A stretch of DNA of 64,000 nucleotides. Source: Enterobacter huaxiensis. GTDB taxonomy: Bacteria > Pseudomonadota > Gammaproteobacteria > Enterobacterales > Enterobacteriaceae. Of this stretch, positions 32,871-40,619 are shown piece by piece. The first letter of the stretch is position 1. Each line of letters starts with the position of its first letter. Below the pieces are notes generated by a model, which was given only the letters and a program-made list of their open reading frames with translations, was not told the origin of the DNA and made no database searches. The position numbers and the translations under genes are program-made. The DNA is taken from assembly GCF_003594935.2 (NCBI RefSeq), contig NZ_CP043342.1, positions 2,790,001 to 2,854,000 of the forward strand, given 5' to 3'.

Positions 32871-33193
32871 TTTATATCCTTATTTGCAGTGATGCCCCAC
32901 ACATAAGAGCATATACAAAGAAAATAATCGTTATTTAACAATAGATAACCTAACCATCTGACCAACAATCGTCAAATTGGTTCGTCATCATGCACCTGGC
33001 GAAATCAGATGAATGCGGATTTACGGCAAGCGCCCTAATGGTAACATTAATAAAAGGGCGAATGCACCCTCCGCGACCAGTTTAAGCGGCTCATACTTTT
33101 GAATGAGTTGATGAACTTTCGCGGGCCGCGGCTCGCAATCCAACATTGCTGAGCTATTCTTGAACTGGTCCTAACATCCCCAGGGAGCATCAC
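32871..33193 (-). promoter_or_regulatory. thrS leader and promoter region
   Basis: The part next to thrS (32871 to about 33030) should hold the thrS promoter and the tRNA-like translational operator known in E. coli. The ribosome-binding segment AAGGATATAAA is conserved, but I did not fold the rest. On the left of the 33194 ORF, an AGGGCG/CGCCCT inverted repeat lies near 33029-33062. No other gene is seen in these 323 bases. Confidence 0.45.
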
Positions 33194-33286
33194 ATGAATG
33201 TATCCAGTAGAACCGTAGTGTTATTGAATGTTCTTTCAGCGGCCGGTTTGGTGCTGATCCTTGCCGATAGATTCCACTGGTTCTAG
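33194..33286 (+). CDS. Small predicted single-pass membrane protein (30 aa)
   Basis: A 30-codon ORF starts MNVSSRTVVLLNVLSAAGLV and ends DRFHWF. CAGGGAGC lies 7 bp before the ATG as ribosome-binding site. Residues 8-24 are hydrophobic enough to span the membrane, with a basic residue ahead of them. It lies between thrS and yniD. I do not recognise a named family with certainty. Unannotated small membrane proteins of this type are common in enterobacteria. Confidence 0.6.
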   Translation: MNVSSRTVVLLNVLSAAGLVLILADRFHWF

Positions 33287-33383
33287 TTAAGACGGTGAAG
33301 TGGCATAACCTTATCTCCCGGATAATGCGCATTCTGCGCCATCCTTTGGTAGACTGGTCGTATCAACTGACAAGGATGAGGTT

Positions 33384-33491
33384 ATGCCAACTAAACGTTT
33401 TGCTGTAAAACACTGGAAGATGGTGGTCGTATTAATTGCGATTTGCGGGGCAATGCTGTTAATGCGTTGGGCTGCGATGATCTGGGGCTGA
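33384..33491 (+). CDS. yniD: Small membrane protein YniD
   Basis: The 35-residue product starts MPTKRFAVKHWKMVVVLIAI and ends RWAAMIWG, close to E. coli YniD. Residues 13-28 form one hydrophobic segment after a basic N-terminus, so an N-in single-pass inner-membrane topology is likely. AAGGATGAGG lies upstream as ribosome-binding site. Its function is unknown. Confidence 0.85.
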   Translation: MPTKRFAVKHWKMVVVLIAICGAMLLMRWAAMIWG

Positions 33492-33600
33492 AAATACATT
33501 CTGAAACGCCTTGCCGGACAAATATCTCAGGCGAGTTATTTTCCACAACGAAATACAGATACTGAATATCCTTTAAATATCTTTACACCGTTACGGCATC

Positions 33601-33629
33601 AAAAACCGGTACAACAGAATCCGGTTTTT
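33601..33629. terminator. Bidirectional terminator-like hairpin
   Basis: AAAAACCGG and CCGGTTTTT flank an 11-base loop-containing spacer. It lies 51 bp past the stop codon of the small exported protein gene on the reverse strand, and can serve either direction. Confidence 0.6.
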
Positions 33630-33679
33630 CCAGGTCAGGTTATTGCGTTGATTTCAGTAACGATACAACGCAAAGCCTG

Positions 33680-33913
33680 TTACGACCACTCGCCAGCCAC
33701 CAGTTTATGAACATCAAAGGCATCATTCATTGATTGGCCGGTAGACTGAGAACCTGGCGCGATGTTGGAGCCGGCCTCAACATCAGAGGCTTTGGTAATG
33801 CCGATTTGGCTATTGGCGTCACTGGCAGGTTGGGTTACATCATCAGCAGCGAATACGCCAAAAGAAAGTGCGGAAAGCACCATTGCTGCTGCAGCGGTTT
33901 TGATTTTTTTCAT
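33680..33913 (-). CDS. Small exported protein of unknown function
   Basis: This protein of 77 residues from the ATG at 33913 (an alternative ATG lies two codons upstream) starts MKKIKTAAAAMVLSALSFGV, a clear Sec signal peptide ending near FAA. The mature part of about 55 residues is polar, with many Ser, Asp and Gln and no Cys. The signal resembles that of BhsA/YhcN (DUF1471) proteins, but the mature part lacks the family's usual C-terminal pattern. GAGAATA lies upstream. It probably acts in the periplasm. I do not recognise it. Confidence 0.7.
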   Translation of the reverse strand: MKKIKTAAAAMVLSALSFGVFAADDVTQPASDANSQIGITKASDVEAGSNIAPGSQSTGQSMNDAFDVHKLVAGEWS

Positions 33914-34142
33914 AATCATTATTCTCTTTCTAAATTAATGCAGAACGTCTTGAGGCAGAATTCTGCCTGTGCCGTAAGTGTAGATCTGGATCACACTTTT
34001 GCCCAGGCAATTTATTTATCAAAACGTGTCAAATAAAGTCGACATCTGTCTCAGAGAATAATTATGAAGAAACTATGGAGATTTTAGTGGACCAGTTATT
34101 TTAAAACACCGTTTAAAATAAAATAGCACAATTTTAGAATTT

Positions 34143-34171
34143 AAAAAACGGGCCGAGTATATTTCGGCCCG
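34143..34171 (-). terminator. Terminator of ydiY
   Basis: CGGGCCGA-GTATATT-TCGGCCCG is followed on the reverse strand by TTTTTT. It lies 7 bp past the ydiY stop codon. Confidence 0.9.
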
Positions 34172-34177
34172 CGTGTT

Positions 34178-34936
34178 TTACATTTTATAGCCCAGAGAAA
34201 CCGTGGTTCGACGGTCGGTATGTTCAGGCGCCGTAGCCGGTGGTGAAGAGTTCCACGTGACGTTGTAGGCAACCTTTAAGCCAAAGTGTTCGTTGATGGC
34301 CACGTTTAACGCGGTTTCAGAGTTCAGCGTCGTATCATCAGCCCCGAAGACGGAGACACCCTGGGTGAATCGGGTGGTATCGGTCATTTGCCAGGCATAC
34401 GTGCCGGAGGCATACCCTAACGGCTGAGTCTTGGTGTCGCCGTCGGTGTATTCGTCATAACGCACACCCGGACCAAATTCGAAACGGAAGCTATGAACCG
34501 GGCCGTTCAGGAACTGACGGCCATAACCCGCGGTGAAGACATCGCGCTGGCGATAGCCATTGTAGCGGTCGGTTAACCAGCTTGCCTGACCGAACAGGTA
34601 ATCATAATCGGTCATGTTGTAACGGCTACGTCCACCCACTGCATATTTTTCAGAAGATCGTTCGTCGTTTGCGGACGTGTTGCTGGCGTTCCCCCACAGC
34701 GACCACGCCGTCGTGTTGCCGTACCAGGTCAGGGTGCTGTCTGCGGTCAGGGAGGAGCTTTTCGTGTTACCCGATTGCGCCAGATAGCCTGCGTTCAGGT
34801 TACCTTCGAAGGGTTTTTTCGCGGAGCTTGGATCGTCCATGACAGTAAAAACGGAATCATCGGCGGCTGCATTCATTGACGCAAACACACCACCTGCCAG
34901 CATCAGTGCAGCAGGAACTGTCTTCAAAAGCTTCAT
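34178..34936 (-). CDS. ydiY: DUF481 family outer-membrane protein YdiY
   Basis: This protein has 252 residues from the ATG at 34936, the E. coli YdiY length. A signal peptide ends at NAAA near residue 25. The rest is rich in alternating aromatic and polar strands and ends in a beta strand (TTVSLGYKM), consistent with a beta-barrel of the DUF481 family. In E. coli ydiY is reported as acid-inducible. Its function is unknown. The chosen start begins MKLLKTVPAALML; the ORF extends 8 codons upstream. Confidence 0.9.
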   Translation of the reverse strand: MKLLKTVPAALMLAGGVFASMNAAADDSVFTVMDDPSSAKKPFEGNLNAGYLAQSGNTKSSSLTADSTLTWYGNTTAWSLWGNASNTSANDERSSEKYAVGGRSRYNMTDYDYLFGQASWLTDRYNGYRQRDVFTAGYGRQFLNGPVHSFRFEFGPGVRYDEYTDGDTKTQPLGYASGTYAWQMTDTTRFTQGVSVFGADDTTLNSETALNVAINEHFGLKVAYNVTWNSSPPATAPEHTDRRTTVSLGYKM

Positions 34937-35220
34937 TTTATTCAGGAGTCCATACAACAAAAAAAGAGACCATCACGGTCTCGGAAACTTTCTTGAGGAT
35001 CAATGACAAGGCGTCCAGAGAAAGGTAACAAATTATAAAAAGCCGCAAATAACATAGCAATGTTTTCTTATTTCATTTTTTGAATAAGAACGATCTCAAA
35101 GCGCATTTTAATTTATATATCTTCGGATGAAGATTTGTCATCATTCGTATTTAAAATCATACTGTTATTTACATTGCCTTCCTGCCATTTGGTGCCAGGC
35201 TTAAAATAACCCATGTTAAA
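34937..35220. other. Divergent ydiY-pfkB promoter region
   Basis: This AT-rich spacer of 284 bp should hold promoters for ydiY and pfkB. No ORF with a good ribosome-binding site is visible. I found no operator I can name. Confidence 0.4.
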
Positions 35221-35231
35221 AGGAGGTTATG

Positions 35232-36164
35232 ATGGTTTCTGTTTACACCCTGACACTCTCCCCTTCCCTCGATTCTGCCACCCTGACGCCACAGATTTAC
35301 CCTGAAGGTAAGCTGCGCTGCACCGCGCCGGTATTTGAACCGGGCGGCGGCGGCATCAACGTCGCCCGCGCCATCACCTTCCTCGGCGGGAAAGCTACCG
35401 CGATATTCCCCGCCGGTGGGGCCACGGGAGAACATCTCGTCTCTCTCCTGGCGGATGAGAACGTGGCCGTCGAGACGGTCAATGCCAAAGACTGGACCCG
35501 GCAGAATCTGCACGTTCACGTTGAGTCCAGCGGCGAGCAGTACCGTTTCGTCATGCCCGGCGCGAAGCTCAGTGATGATGAATTTCGTCAGCTAGAAGAA
35601 AAAGTGTTGGCGATTGAGAGCGGCGCATTGCTGGTCATTAGCGGAAGCCTGCCGCCCGGGATTAAGCCGGAGAAACTGACAGCGCTTATTCGTGCGGTTC
35701 AGCAGCGCGGCATCCGCTGCATCGTGGACAGTTCAGGCGACGCGCTTCACGCCGCGTTAGTCCCGGGAAATCTTGAACTCGTGAAGCCCAATCAGAAAGA
35801 GCTCAGCGCGCTGGTCAACCGAGAATTGACCCAGCCTGATGACGTCCGCACCGCCGCCCAGGAGCTGATCAGCAGCGGTAAAGCGCTACGCGTTGTGGTT
35901 TCCCTTGGTCCTCAGGGGGCGCTGGCGGTGGATGAGACCGGCTTTGCACAGGTCGTCCCACCCCCAATGAAAAGCCAAAGCACCGTTGGCGCAGGCGACA
36001 GTATGGTCGGCGCGATGACGCTAAAACTTGCCGAGGGGGCTTCGCTGCTGGAGATGGCTCGCTATGGCGTGGCGGCAGGTAGCGCGGCGACCATTAATCA
36101 GGGCACGCGGCTCTGTTCGCTTGCCGACACCCAGAAAATCGTCGACTACCTGTCCAGAAGCTAA
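35232..36164 (+). CDS. pfkB: 6-phosphofructokinase II
   Basis: This minor phosphofructokinase of 310 residues (E. coli 309) belongs to the PfkB/ribokinase family. It phosphorylates fructose 6-phosphate. The GG motif EPGGGGINVARAI lies near residues 36-48, and the signature STVGAGDSMVGAMTLKL near 250-266 includes the catalytic Asp. I chose the second of two adjacent ATGs because AGGAGG (35221-35226) is only 2 bp from the first and 5 bp from the second. Confidence 0.95.
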   Translation: MVSVYTLTLSPSLDSATLTPQIYPEGKLRCTAPVFEPGGGGINVARAITFLGGKATAIFPAGGATGEHLVSLLADENVAVETVNAKDWTRQNLHVHVESSGEQYRFVMPGAKLSDDEFRQLEEKVLAIESGALLVISGSLPPGIKPEKLTALIRAVQQRGIRCIVDSSGDALHAALVPGNLELVKPNQKELSALVNRELTQPDDVRTAAQELISSGKALRVVVSLGPQGALAVDETGFAQVVPPPMKSQSTVGAGDSMVGAMTLKLAEGASLLEMARYGVAAGSAATINQGTRLCSLADTQKIVDYLSRS

Positions 36165-36268
36165 CCCGCACTCCCCTTCCGTACGGAGGGGGAAGCGTGT
36201 GCGGAGGTCGCCAAACGCGGACTATCGGCTATGCTAAAAAAACTTTCATGATAACAACGAGGTGAAAT

Positions 36269-36559
36269 ATGAGCAGTGGTGACATCACCCGCTACGTAGT
36301 AAACGTCAATATTCATGAAGCGTCGCTGACTGAGCTCAATGAGCTCAATAACGCTTTTACCCGGGCAAACTTCCTTTTCACCATGACCGACGAGGAAGGC
36401 AATCTTCATGACTTAGGCAGCCTGTCTTTTGGTTTGATAAGCCCTCTTAGCGAGGAGGAAGTGAATGCCCTCGCAAGCAGCCTTGCAGAAAGCGTGACCG
36501 ACAAAACCACCGAAATTAACGTGACGACCTGGGAAAACTGGCAGAAACGTGAACAATAA
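36269..36559 (+). CDS. ydiZ: Conserved protein YdiZ
   Basis: This 96-residue acidic cytoplasmic protein matches E. coli YdiZ in length and position (after pfkB). It has no signal peptide, Cys cluster or recognised catalytic motif. Its function is unknown. GAGGTG precedes the ATG at good spacing. Confidence 0.88.
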   Translation: MSSGDITRYVVNVNIHEASLTELNELNNAFTRANFLFTMTDEEGNLHDLGSLSFGLISPLSEEEVNALASSLAESVTDKTTEINVTTWENWQKREQ

Positions 36560-36664
36560 GTGCCCTGTATGAATTTAAACCGCTCAGGTGTGCGTTAGTT
36601 CGTATTTTTTAACAGCCGTTTTGCGCTAACTTTATGATCTGGCAGACAACATGGGAGAGGCATC

Positions 36665-37525
36665 ATGTGGCAGGCTATCAGTCATCTTTTAAGTGAGCAA
36701 CTGGGTGAAGGTGAAATTGAACTGCGTAACGAATTGCCTGGCGGAGAGATCCACGCCGCGTGGCATTTGCGCTACGCTGGACGCGACCTTTTTGTTAAAT
36801 GTGATGAGCGCGAGCTCCTCCCCATCTTCACTGCCGAAGCCGATCAGCTTGAGCTGCTGTCGCGCAGTAAAACGGTCACTGTCCCCCAGGTGTGGGCCGT
36901 GGGAAGCGACCGTGACTACAGTTTTCTGGTGATGGACTATCTCCCGGCCCGCCCGTTAGACGCGCACAGCGCGTTTATCCTCGGACAGCAAATTGCCCGT
37001 CTTCACCAGTGGAGCGACCAGCCGCAGTTTGGTCTTGATTTTGATAATGACCTCTCCACCACGCCGCAGCCGAATGCCTGGCAGCGGCGCTGGTCAACCT
37101 TCTTTGCCGAGCAGCGCATCGGCTGGCAGCTCGAGCTGGCCGCCGAGAAAGGGCTGGAGTTTGGCAATATTGACGCCATTGTTGAACACGTTCAGCAGCG
37201 CCTGTCATCGCATCAACCGCAGCCTTCGCTGTTACACGGTGATTTGTGGTCCGAAAACTGTGCGCTGGGGCCAAACGGGCCCTATATCTTCGACCCTGCA
37301 TGCTACTGGGGCGACAGAGAGTGCGATCTGGCAATGCTGCCGCTGCACCCTGAGCAGCCACCGCAAATCTACGACGGCTACCAGTCGGTCTCGCCGCTGC
37401 CGGCAGATTTCCCTGAGCGTCAGCCGGTCTATCAGCTTTACACCCTGATTAACCGGGCGATCCTCTTCGGCGGCGGACACCTGGTAAACGCTCAACGCGC
37501 CCTGGACCGCATTCTCGCGGCATGA
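36665..37525 (+). CDS. yniA: Fructosamine kinase family protein YniA
   Basis: This 286-residue protein belongs to the fructosamine/ketosamine-3-kinase family with an aminoglycoside-phosphotransferase fold. The catalytic loop LLHGDLWSENC lies near residue 190-200, and the metal-binding DPACYWGDRECDLAM near 208-222. It may phosphorylate glycated amines or other small molecules; the physiological substrate is not firmly known. Length equals that of E. coli YniA. It is convergent with yniB across a strong hairpin. Confidence 0.92.
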   Translation: MWQAISHLLSEQLGEGEIELRNELPGGEIHAAWHLRYAGRDLFVKCDERELLPIFTAEADQLELLSRSKTVTVPQVWAVGSDRDYSFLVMDYLPARPLDAHSAFILGQQIARLHQWSDQPQFGLDFDNDLSTTPQPNAWQRRWSTFFAEQRIGWQLELAAEKGLEFGNIDAIVEHVQQRLSSHQPQPSLLHGDLWSENCALGPNGPYIFDPACYWGDRECDLAMLPLHPEQPPQIYDGYQSVSPLPADFPERQPVYQLYTLINRAILFGGGHLVNAQRALDRILAA

Positions 37526-37531
37526 CCCTGG

Positions 37532-37554
37532 ACGGGTGGCAGAATGCCACCCGT
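37532..37554. terminator. Hairpin between convergent yniA and yniB
   Basis: ACGGGTGGCA-GAA-TGCCACCCGT is a perfect 10-bp stem centred between two convergent stop codons. It lacks a long T-run on either side, so it may be a weak terminator or an mRNA end stabiliser. Confidence 0.6.
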
Positions 37555-37561
37555 GCTGAGG

Positions 37562-38098
37562 CTAAATGAAGCCGAGCAGAGAGAAGAAGAAGTACCCTGC
37601 CACAATGATGATGACCGGAAGCACGTAGAGCGGGAAGATCTGCAGAAAAATCGTGTGGCGCGGAACAACGATGCGGGACTCAATTTGTTCGCGGGACATG
37701 CCTTCTGCCCCTTTCGCTTTCTCCAGGATCAGCTGGTCCTCGACGCCTTCACGTAAAAAGCGCGTCTGGCGGCTCATGCGCGCGCCGGAGGCCTGCAGCG
37801 CCATCGCAACGAAGATCAGCGCGTAAATTACCCAAAAACCAATATTCATCTGCTGATGAAAATCCGGCGTCGGTGAGTTAAACCAGAAAAAGTTTAAGAA
37901 CGGGGTATTGAAACGCATCATTTCAATCATGACATGTGCGAAATCAAGCATTACCGCATTGATACCTGGCTGTTTTTCGCTGTGATCGTACATAAATTTA
38001 AATACGGAAATCAGCGTGGAAATCACGGCCGGAATAAAAATAACCCAACCGGCAATACGTTTTAAGACAGCGATGCGTCCAGCTTGTTGATACGTCAT
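37562..38098 (-). CDS. yniB: Inner membrane protein YniB
   Basis: This protein of 178 residues matches E. coli YniB. Hydrophobic segments near residues 12-32, 85-105 (FWVIYALIFVAMAL) and 150-175 (LYVLPVIIIVAGYFFF) predict about three membrane spans with a polar loop between. No enzymatic motif is seen and the function is unknown. Confidence 0.88.
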   Translation of the reverse strand: MTYQQAGRIAVLKRIAGWVIFIPAVISTLISVFKFMYDHSEKQPGINAVMLDFAHVMIEMMRFNTPFLNFFWFNSPTPDFHQQMNIGFWVIYALIFVAMALQASGARMSRQTRFLREGVEDQLILEKAKGAEGMSREQIESRIVVPRHTIFLQIFPLYVLPVIIIVAGYFFFSLLGFI

Positions 38099-38243
38099 CA
38101 GTTCCCCTTCAAAAAGACGCGTTATTTGTGCCTAAGTCTACCTGCTGCCCATCAATTTCGCCCGATCTTTAAAAGCAATATGCTAAATTGCTTGTGCTTA
38201 GTATCGTTCGTCCGTCGAACACCGTTGATAAGGAGATGTTGTG

Positions 38244-38915
38244 ATGTCGACACCGCGCCAAATACTTGCCGCTATTTTTGACATGGATGGATTACTGATT
38301 GATTCCGAACCGCTGTGGGATCGGGCTGAACTGGACGTAATGGCCAGTCTTGGCGTTGATATCGGCCGCCGAAACGAGCTTCCCGATACGCTGGGGCTGC
38401 GTATCGACATGGTGGTTGATCTCTGGTACGCCCATCAGCCCTGGGTTGGCCCCGATCGCGAGGAAGTAACCGCGCGCATCATCAACCGCGCCATATCGCT
38501 GGTCGAAGAGAACAAGCCCCTGCTTCCCGGCGTGCGGGACGCTATCGCGCTGTGCAAAGCACAGGGCCTGAAGGTAGGACTGGCCTCCGCCTCACCGCTG
38601 CACATGCTGGAAAAAGTTTTGACCATGTTCGATCTGCGCGACAGCTTCGACGCCCTGGCCTCAGCCGAGAAACTTCCCTACAGCAAGCCGCATCCTCAGG
38701 TCTATATGGACTGCGCCGCGAAGCTGGGTCTGGATCCGCTCACCTGCGTGGCGCTGGAAGATTCCGTTAACGGCATGGTGGCCTCTAAAGCCGCACGCAT
38801 GCGTTCAATCGTCGTGCCTGCCGAGGAAGGCCGCCACGATCCCCGTTTTGCGCTCGCTGACGTGAAGCTGGATTCACTGGTAGCCTTAACCGCTCAGCAT
38901 TTGCGCGGCGAATAG
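38244..38915 (+). CDS. hxpB: Hexitol/sugar phosphatase HxpB (YniC)
   Basis: This HAD-superfamily phosphatase of 223 residues removes phosphate from 2-deoxyglucose 6-phosphate and hexitol phosphates in E. coli. Motif I is FDMDGLLIDSEPLWD (near residues 12-26), motif II ASASP near 114, and motif III/IV covers KLPYSKPHPQVY and ALEDSVNGM. The start at ATG 38244 is favoured over the preceding in-frame GTG, given AAGGAG at 38230-38235. Confidence 0.93.
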   Translation: MSTPRQILAAIFDMDGLLIDSEPLWDRAELDVMASLGVDIGRRNELPDTLGLRIDMVVDLWYAHQPWVGPDREEVTARIINRAISLVEENKPLLPGVRDAIALCKAQGLKVGLASASPLHMLEKVLTMFDLRDSFDALASAEKLPYSKPHPQVYMDCAAKLGLDPLTCVALEDSVNGMVASKAARMRSIVVPAEEGRHDPRFALADVKLDSLVALTAQHLRGE

Positions 38916-38923
38916 CGCCTCTC

Positions 38924-38950
38924 TTTCAGGCAGCGCCGTGCTGCCTGAAA
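38924..38950. terminator. Hairpin after yniC
   Basis: TTTCAGGCAGC-GCCGT-GCTGCCTGAAA is a perfect 11-bp stem just past the yniC stop. The downstream bases are A-rich, not T-rich, so termination strength is uncertain. Confidence 0.55.
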
Positions 38951-39045
38951 ATAAAGTAAAACATCGTTTTAGTTTGTTTGCTTTTCCCTTCCTCGCCTCC
39001 TATTCTTACCTTCAGAATGACAATAACCCTACTTCTGAGGCGCGT

Positions 39046-39807
39046 ATGATACTGGATACTTTCTCTCTTTCTGGCAAAGTGGCCATCGTCACCGGGTGCG
39101 ATACCGGTCTGGGACAGGGCATGGCGGTGGCGCTGGCGCAGGCCGGGTGCGACATCGTTGGCGTGAACCGAAAGGTGCCAGACGAGACGGCGGCTCGCGT
39201 TACCGCGCTCGGCAGGCGGTTTATGGCGATTCGGGCCGATCTCGGCCAGCAGGAGACGCTTCAGAGCGTGGTGGATAGCGCGGTTGCTGAGATGGGACGT
39301 GTTGATATCCTGGTCAATAACGCCGGTACCATTCGTCGGGAAGATGCCCTTACCTTCAGCGAAAAAAACTGGGATGACGTCATCAACCTGAACCTCAAAT
39401 CGGTCTTTTTCCTGTCTCAGGCGGTAGCGAAACAGTTTATCCGTCAGGGCCAGGGGGGGAAAATCATCAATATCGCCTCAATGCTCTCCTTCCAGGGCGG
39501 TATTCGCGTCCCCTCTTATACGGCGTCTAAAAGCGGGGTTCTGGGCATCACGCGCCTGCTCGCAAACGAGTGGGCAGCGCACGGTATTAACGTGAATGCC
39601 ATCGCGCCAGGCTATATGGCCACAAATAATACGCAGCAGCTGCGCGATGACCAGCAGCGTAGCCAGGAGATCCTTGACCGTATTCCCGCGGGACGCTGGG
39701 GTCTGCCGGAAGATTTGCAGGGTCCGGTAGTGTTTCTGGCGTCTGCGGCGTCGGATTACGTCAACGGTCACACTCTGGCCGTAGACGGCGGCTGGCTGGC
39801 GCGCTAG
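39046..39807 (+). CDS. KduD-like 2-deoxy-D-gluconate / 2-dehydro-3-deoxy-D-gluconate dehydrogenase
   Basis: This short-chain dehydrogenase of 253 residues has the length and sequence features of KduD. The cofactor motif TGCDTGLGQG lies near residues 15-24, NNAG near 90, catalytic Ser near 142, and YTASK near 155-159. The C-terminus VNGHTLAVDGGWLAR is typical. The start at 39046 follows TGAGG; the ORF extends upstream without conservation. KduD normally pairs with KduI in hexuronate and pectin breakdown, but no kduI adjoins it here. It is absent at this site in E. coli K-12. Exact substrate is inferred. Confidence 0.85.
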   Translation: MILDTFSLSGKVAIVTGCDTGLGQGMAVALAQAGCDIVGVNRKVPDETAARVTALGRRFMAIRADLGQQETLQSVVDSAVAEMGRVDILVNNAGTIRREDALTFSEKNWDDVINLNLKSVFFLSQAVAKQFIRQGQGGKIINIASMLSFQGGIRVPSYTASKSGVLGITRLLANEWAAHGINVNAIAPGYMATNNTQQLRDDQQRSQEILDRIPAGRWGLPEDLQGPVVFLASAASDYVNGHTLAVDGGWLAR

Positions 39808-39869
39808 CGCCGCTTTGTGACAAAGAGTTACACCGTCACTACTTCCGCGCACTGTATAAAAACCCTATA

Positions 39870-39885
39870 CTGTATGAATTGACAG
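39870..39885 (+). promoter_or_regulatory. LexA (SOS) box of ydjM
   Basis: CTGTATGAATTGACAG fits the LexA consensus CTGT-N8-ACAG exactly. It lies 16 bp before the ydjM start and overlaps a -10-like TATACT (39866-39871). ydjM is a known SOS gene in E. coli. Confidence 0.88.
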
Positions 39886-39901
39886 TTTCCTGGGTTTTAT
39901 C

Positions 39902-40492
39902 ATGACGGCGGAAGGCCACCTGCTTTTTTCAATTGCATGCGCAGTGTTTGCTAAAAACGCTGAACTGACCCCTGTGCTGGCACAGGGGGACTGGTGGCAT
40001 GTTGTGCCTTCCGCCGTATTGACATGCCTGCTGCCCGATATCGATCACCCAAAATCGTTTCTGGGGCAACGGCTGAAGTGGATATCAAAGCCTATCGCCC
40101 GGGCGTTTGGGCATCGCGGTTTCACCCACAGCCTGCTGGCCGTCTTTGGCCTGCTCACGCTTTTCTATTTGAAAGTACCCGAAAGCTGGATCGTCCCCGG
40201 CGATGCCATTCAGGGGATGGTGCTCGGCTATTTAAGCCACATCCTGGCAGATATGCTGACGCCTGCAGGCGTGCCGCTGCTGTGGCCCTGCCGCTGGCGT
40301 TTCCGCTTCCCTATCCTCGCTCCGCAGAAAGGTAACCAGCTCGAGCGCGTATTGTGTATGGCGCTTTTTGCCTACGCGGTCTGGATGCCCCAGACATTGC
40401 CCGAAAACAGTGCAGTCCGCTGGTCCTCACAGATGATCAATTCCCTGCAATTTCAGTTCAATCGTTTTATTAATCACCAGATTGAACAGTAA
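39902..40492 (+). CDS. ydjM: SOS-induced inner membrane protein YdjM
   Basis: This 196-residue member of the LexA-regulated, membrane-bound predicted metal-dependent hydrolase family (DUF457) matches E. coli YdjM. The N-terminus MTAEGHLLFSIACAV holds the first conserved His. LLPDIDHPKS (near 42-51) and FGHRGFTHSLLA (near 68-79) supply His and Asp residues likely to bind metal. Several hydrophobic segments follow. The cellular role is unknown. A LexA box overlaps the promoter. Confidence 0.92.
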   Translation: MTAEGHLLFSIACAVFAKNAELTPVLAQGDWWHVVPSAVLTCLLPDIDHPKSFLGQRLKWISKPIARAFGHRGFTHSLLAVFGLLTLFYLKVPESWIVPGDAIQGMVLGYLSHILADMLTPAGVPLLWPCRWRFRFPILAPQKGNQLERVLCMALFAYAVWMPQTLPENSAVRWSSQMINSLQFQFNRFINHQIEQ

Positions 40493-40619
40493 ACCGGCAA
40501 AATAGTCGCATTTGTCATAACCCATTCCATTTGGATATAAGCGTGACTTCACACTTCTGATAATCTTGCGCCAACAGGATCGGTAAAAACCGACCGTAAA
40601 ATAAATCAGGAGAACGGGG

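Noticed and set aside
38938..39045. Upstream extension of the kduD-like ORF
   Set aside because: The extra 36 residues are not part of the short-chain dehydrogenase fold, while ATG 39046 has an SD and gives the usual family length.
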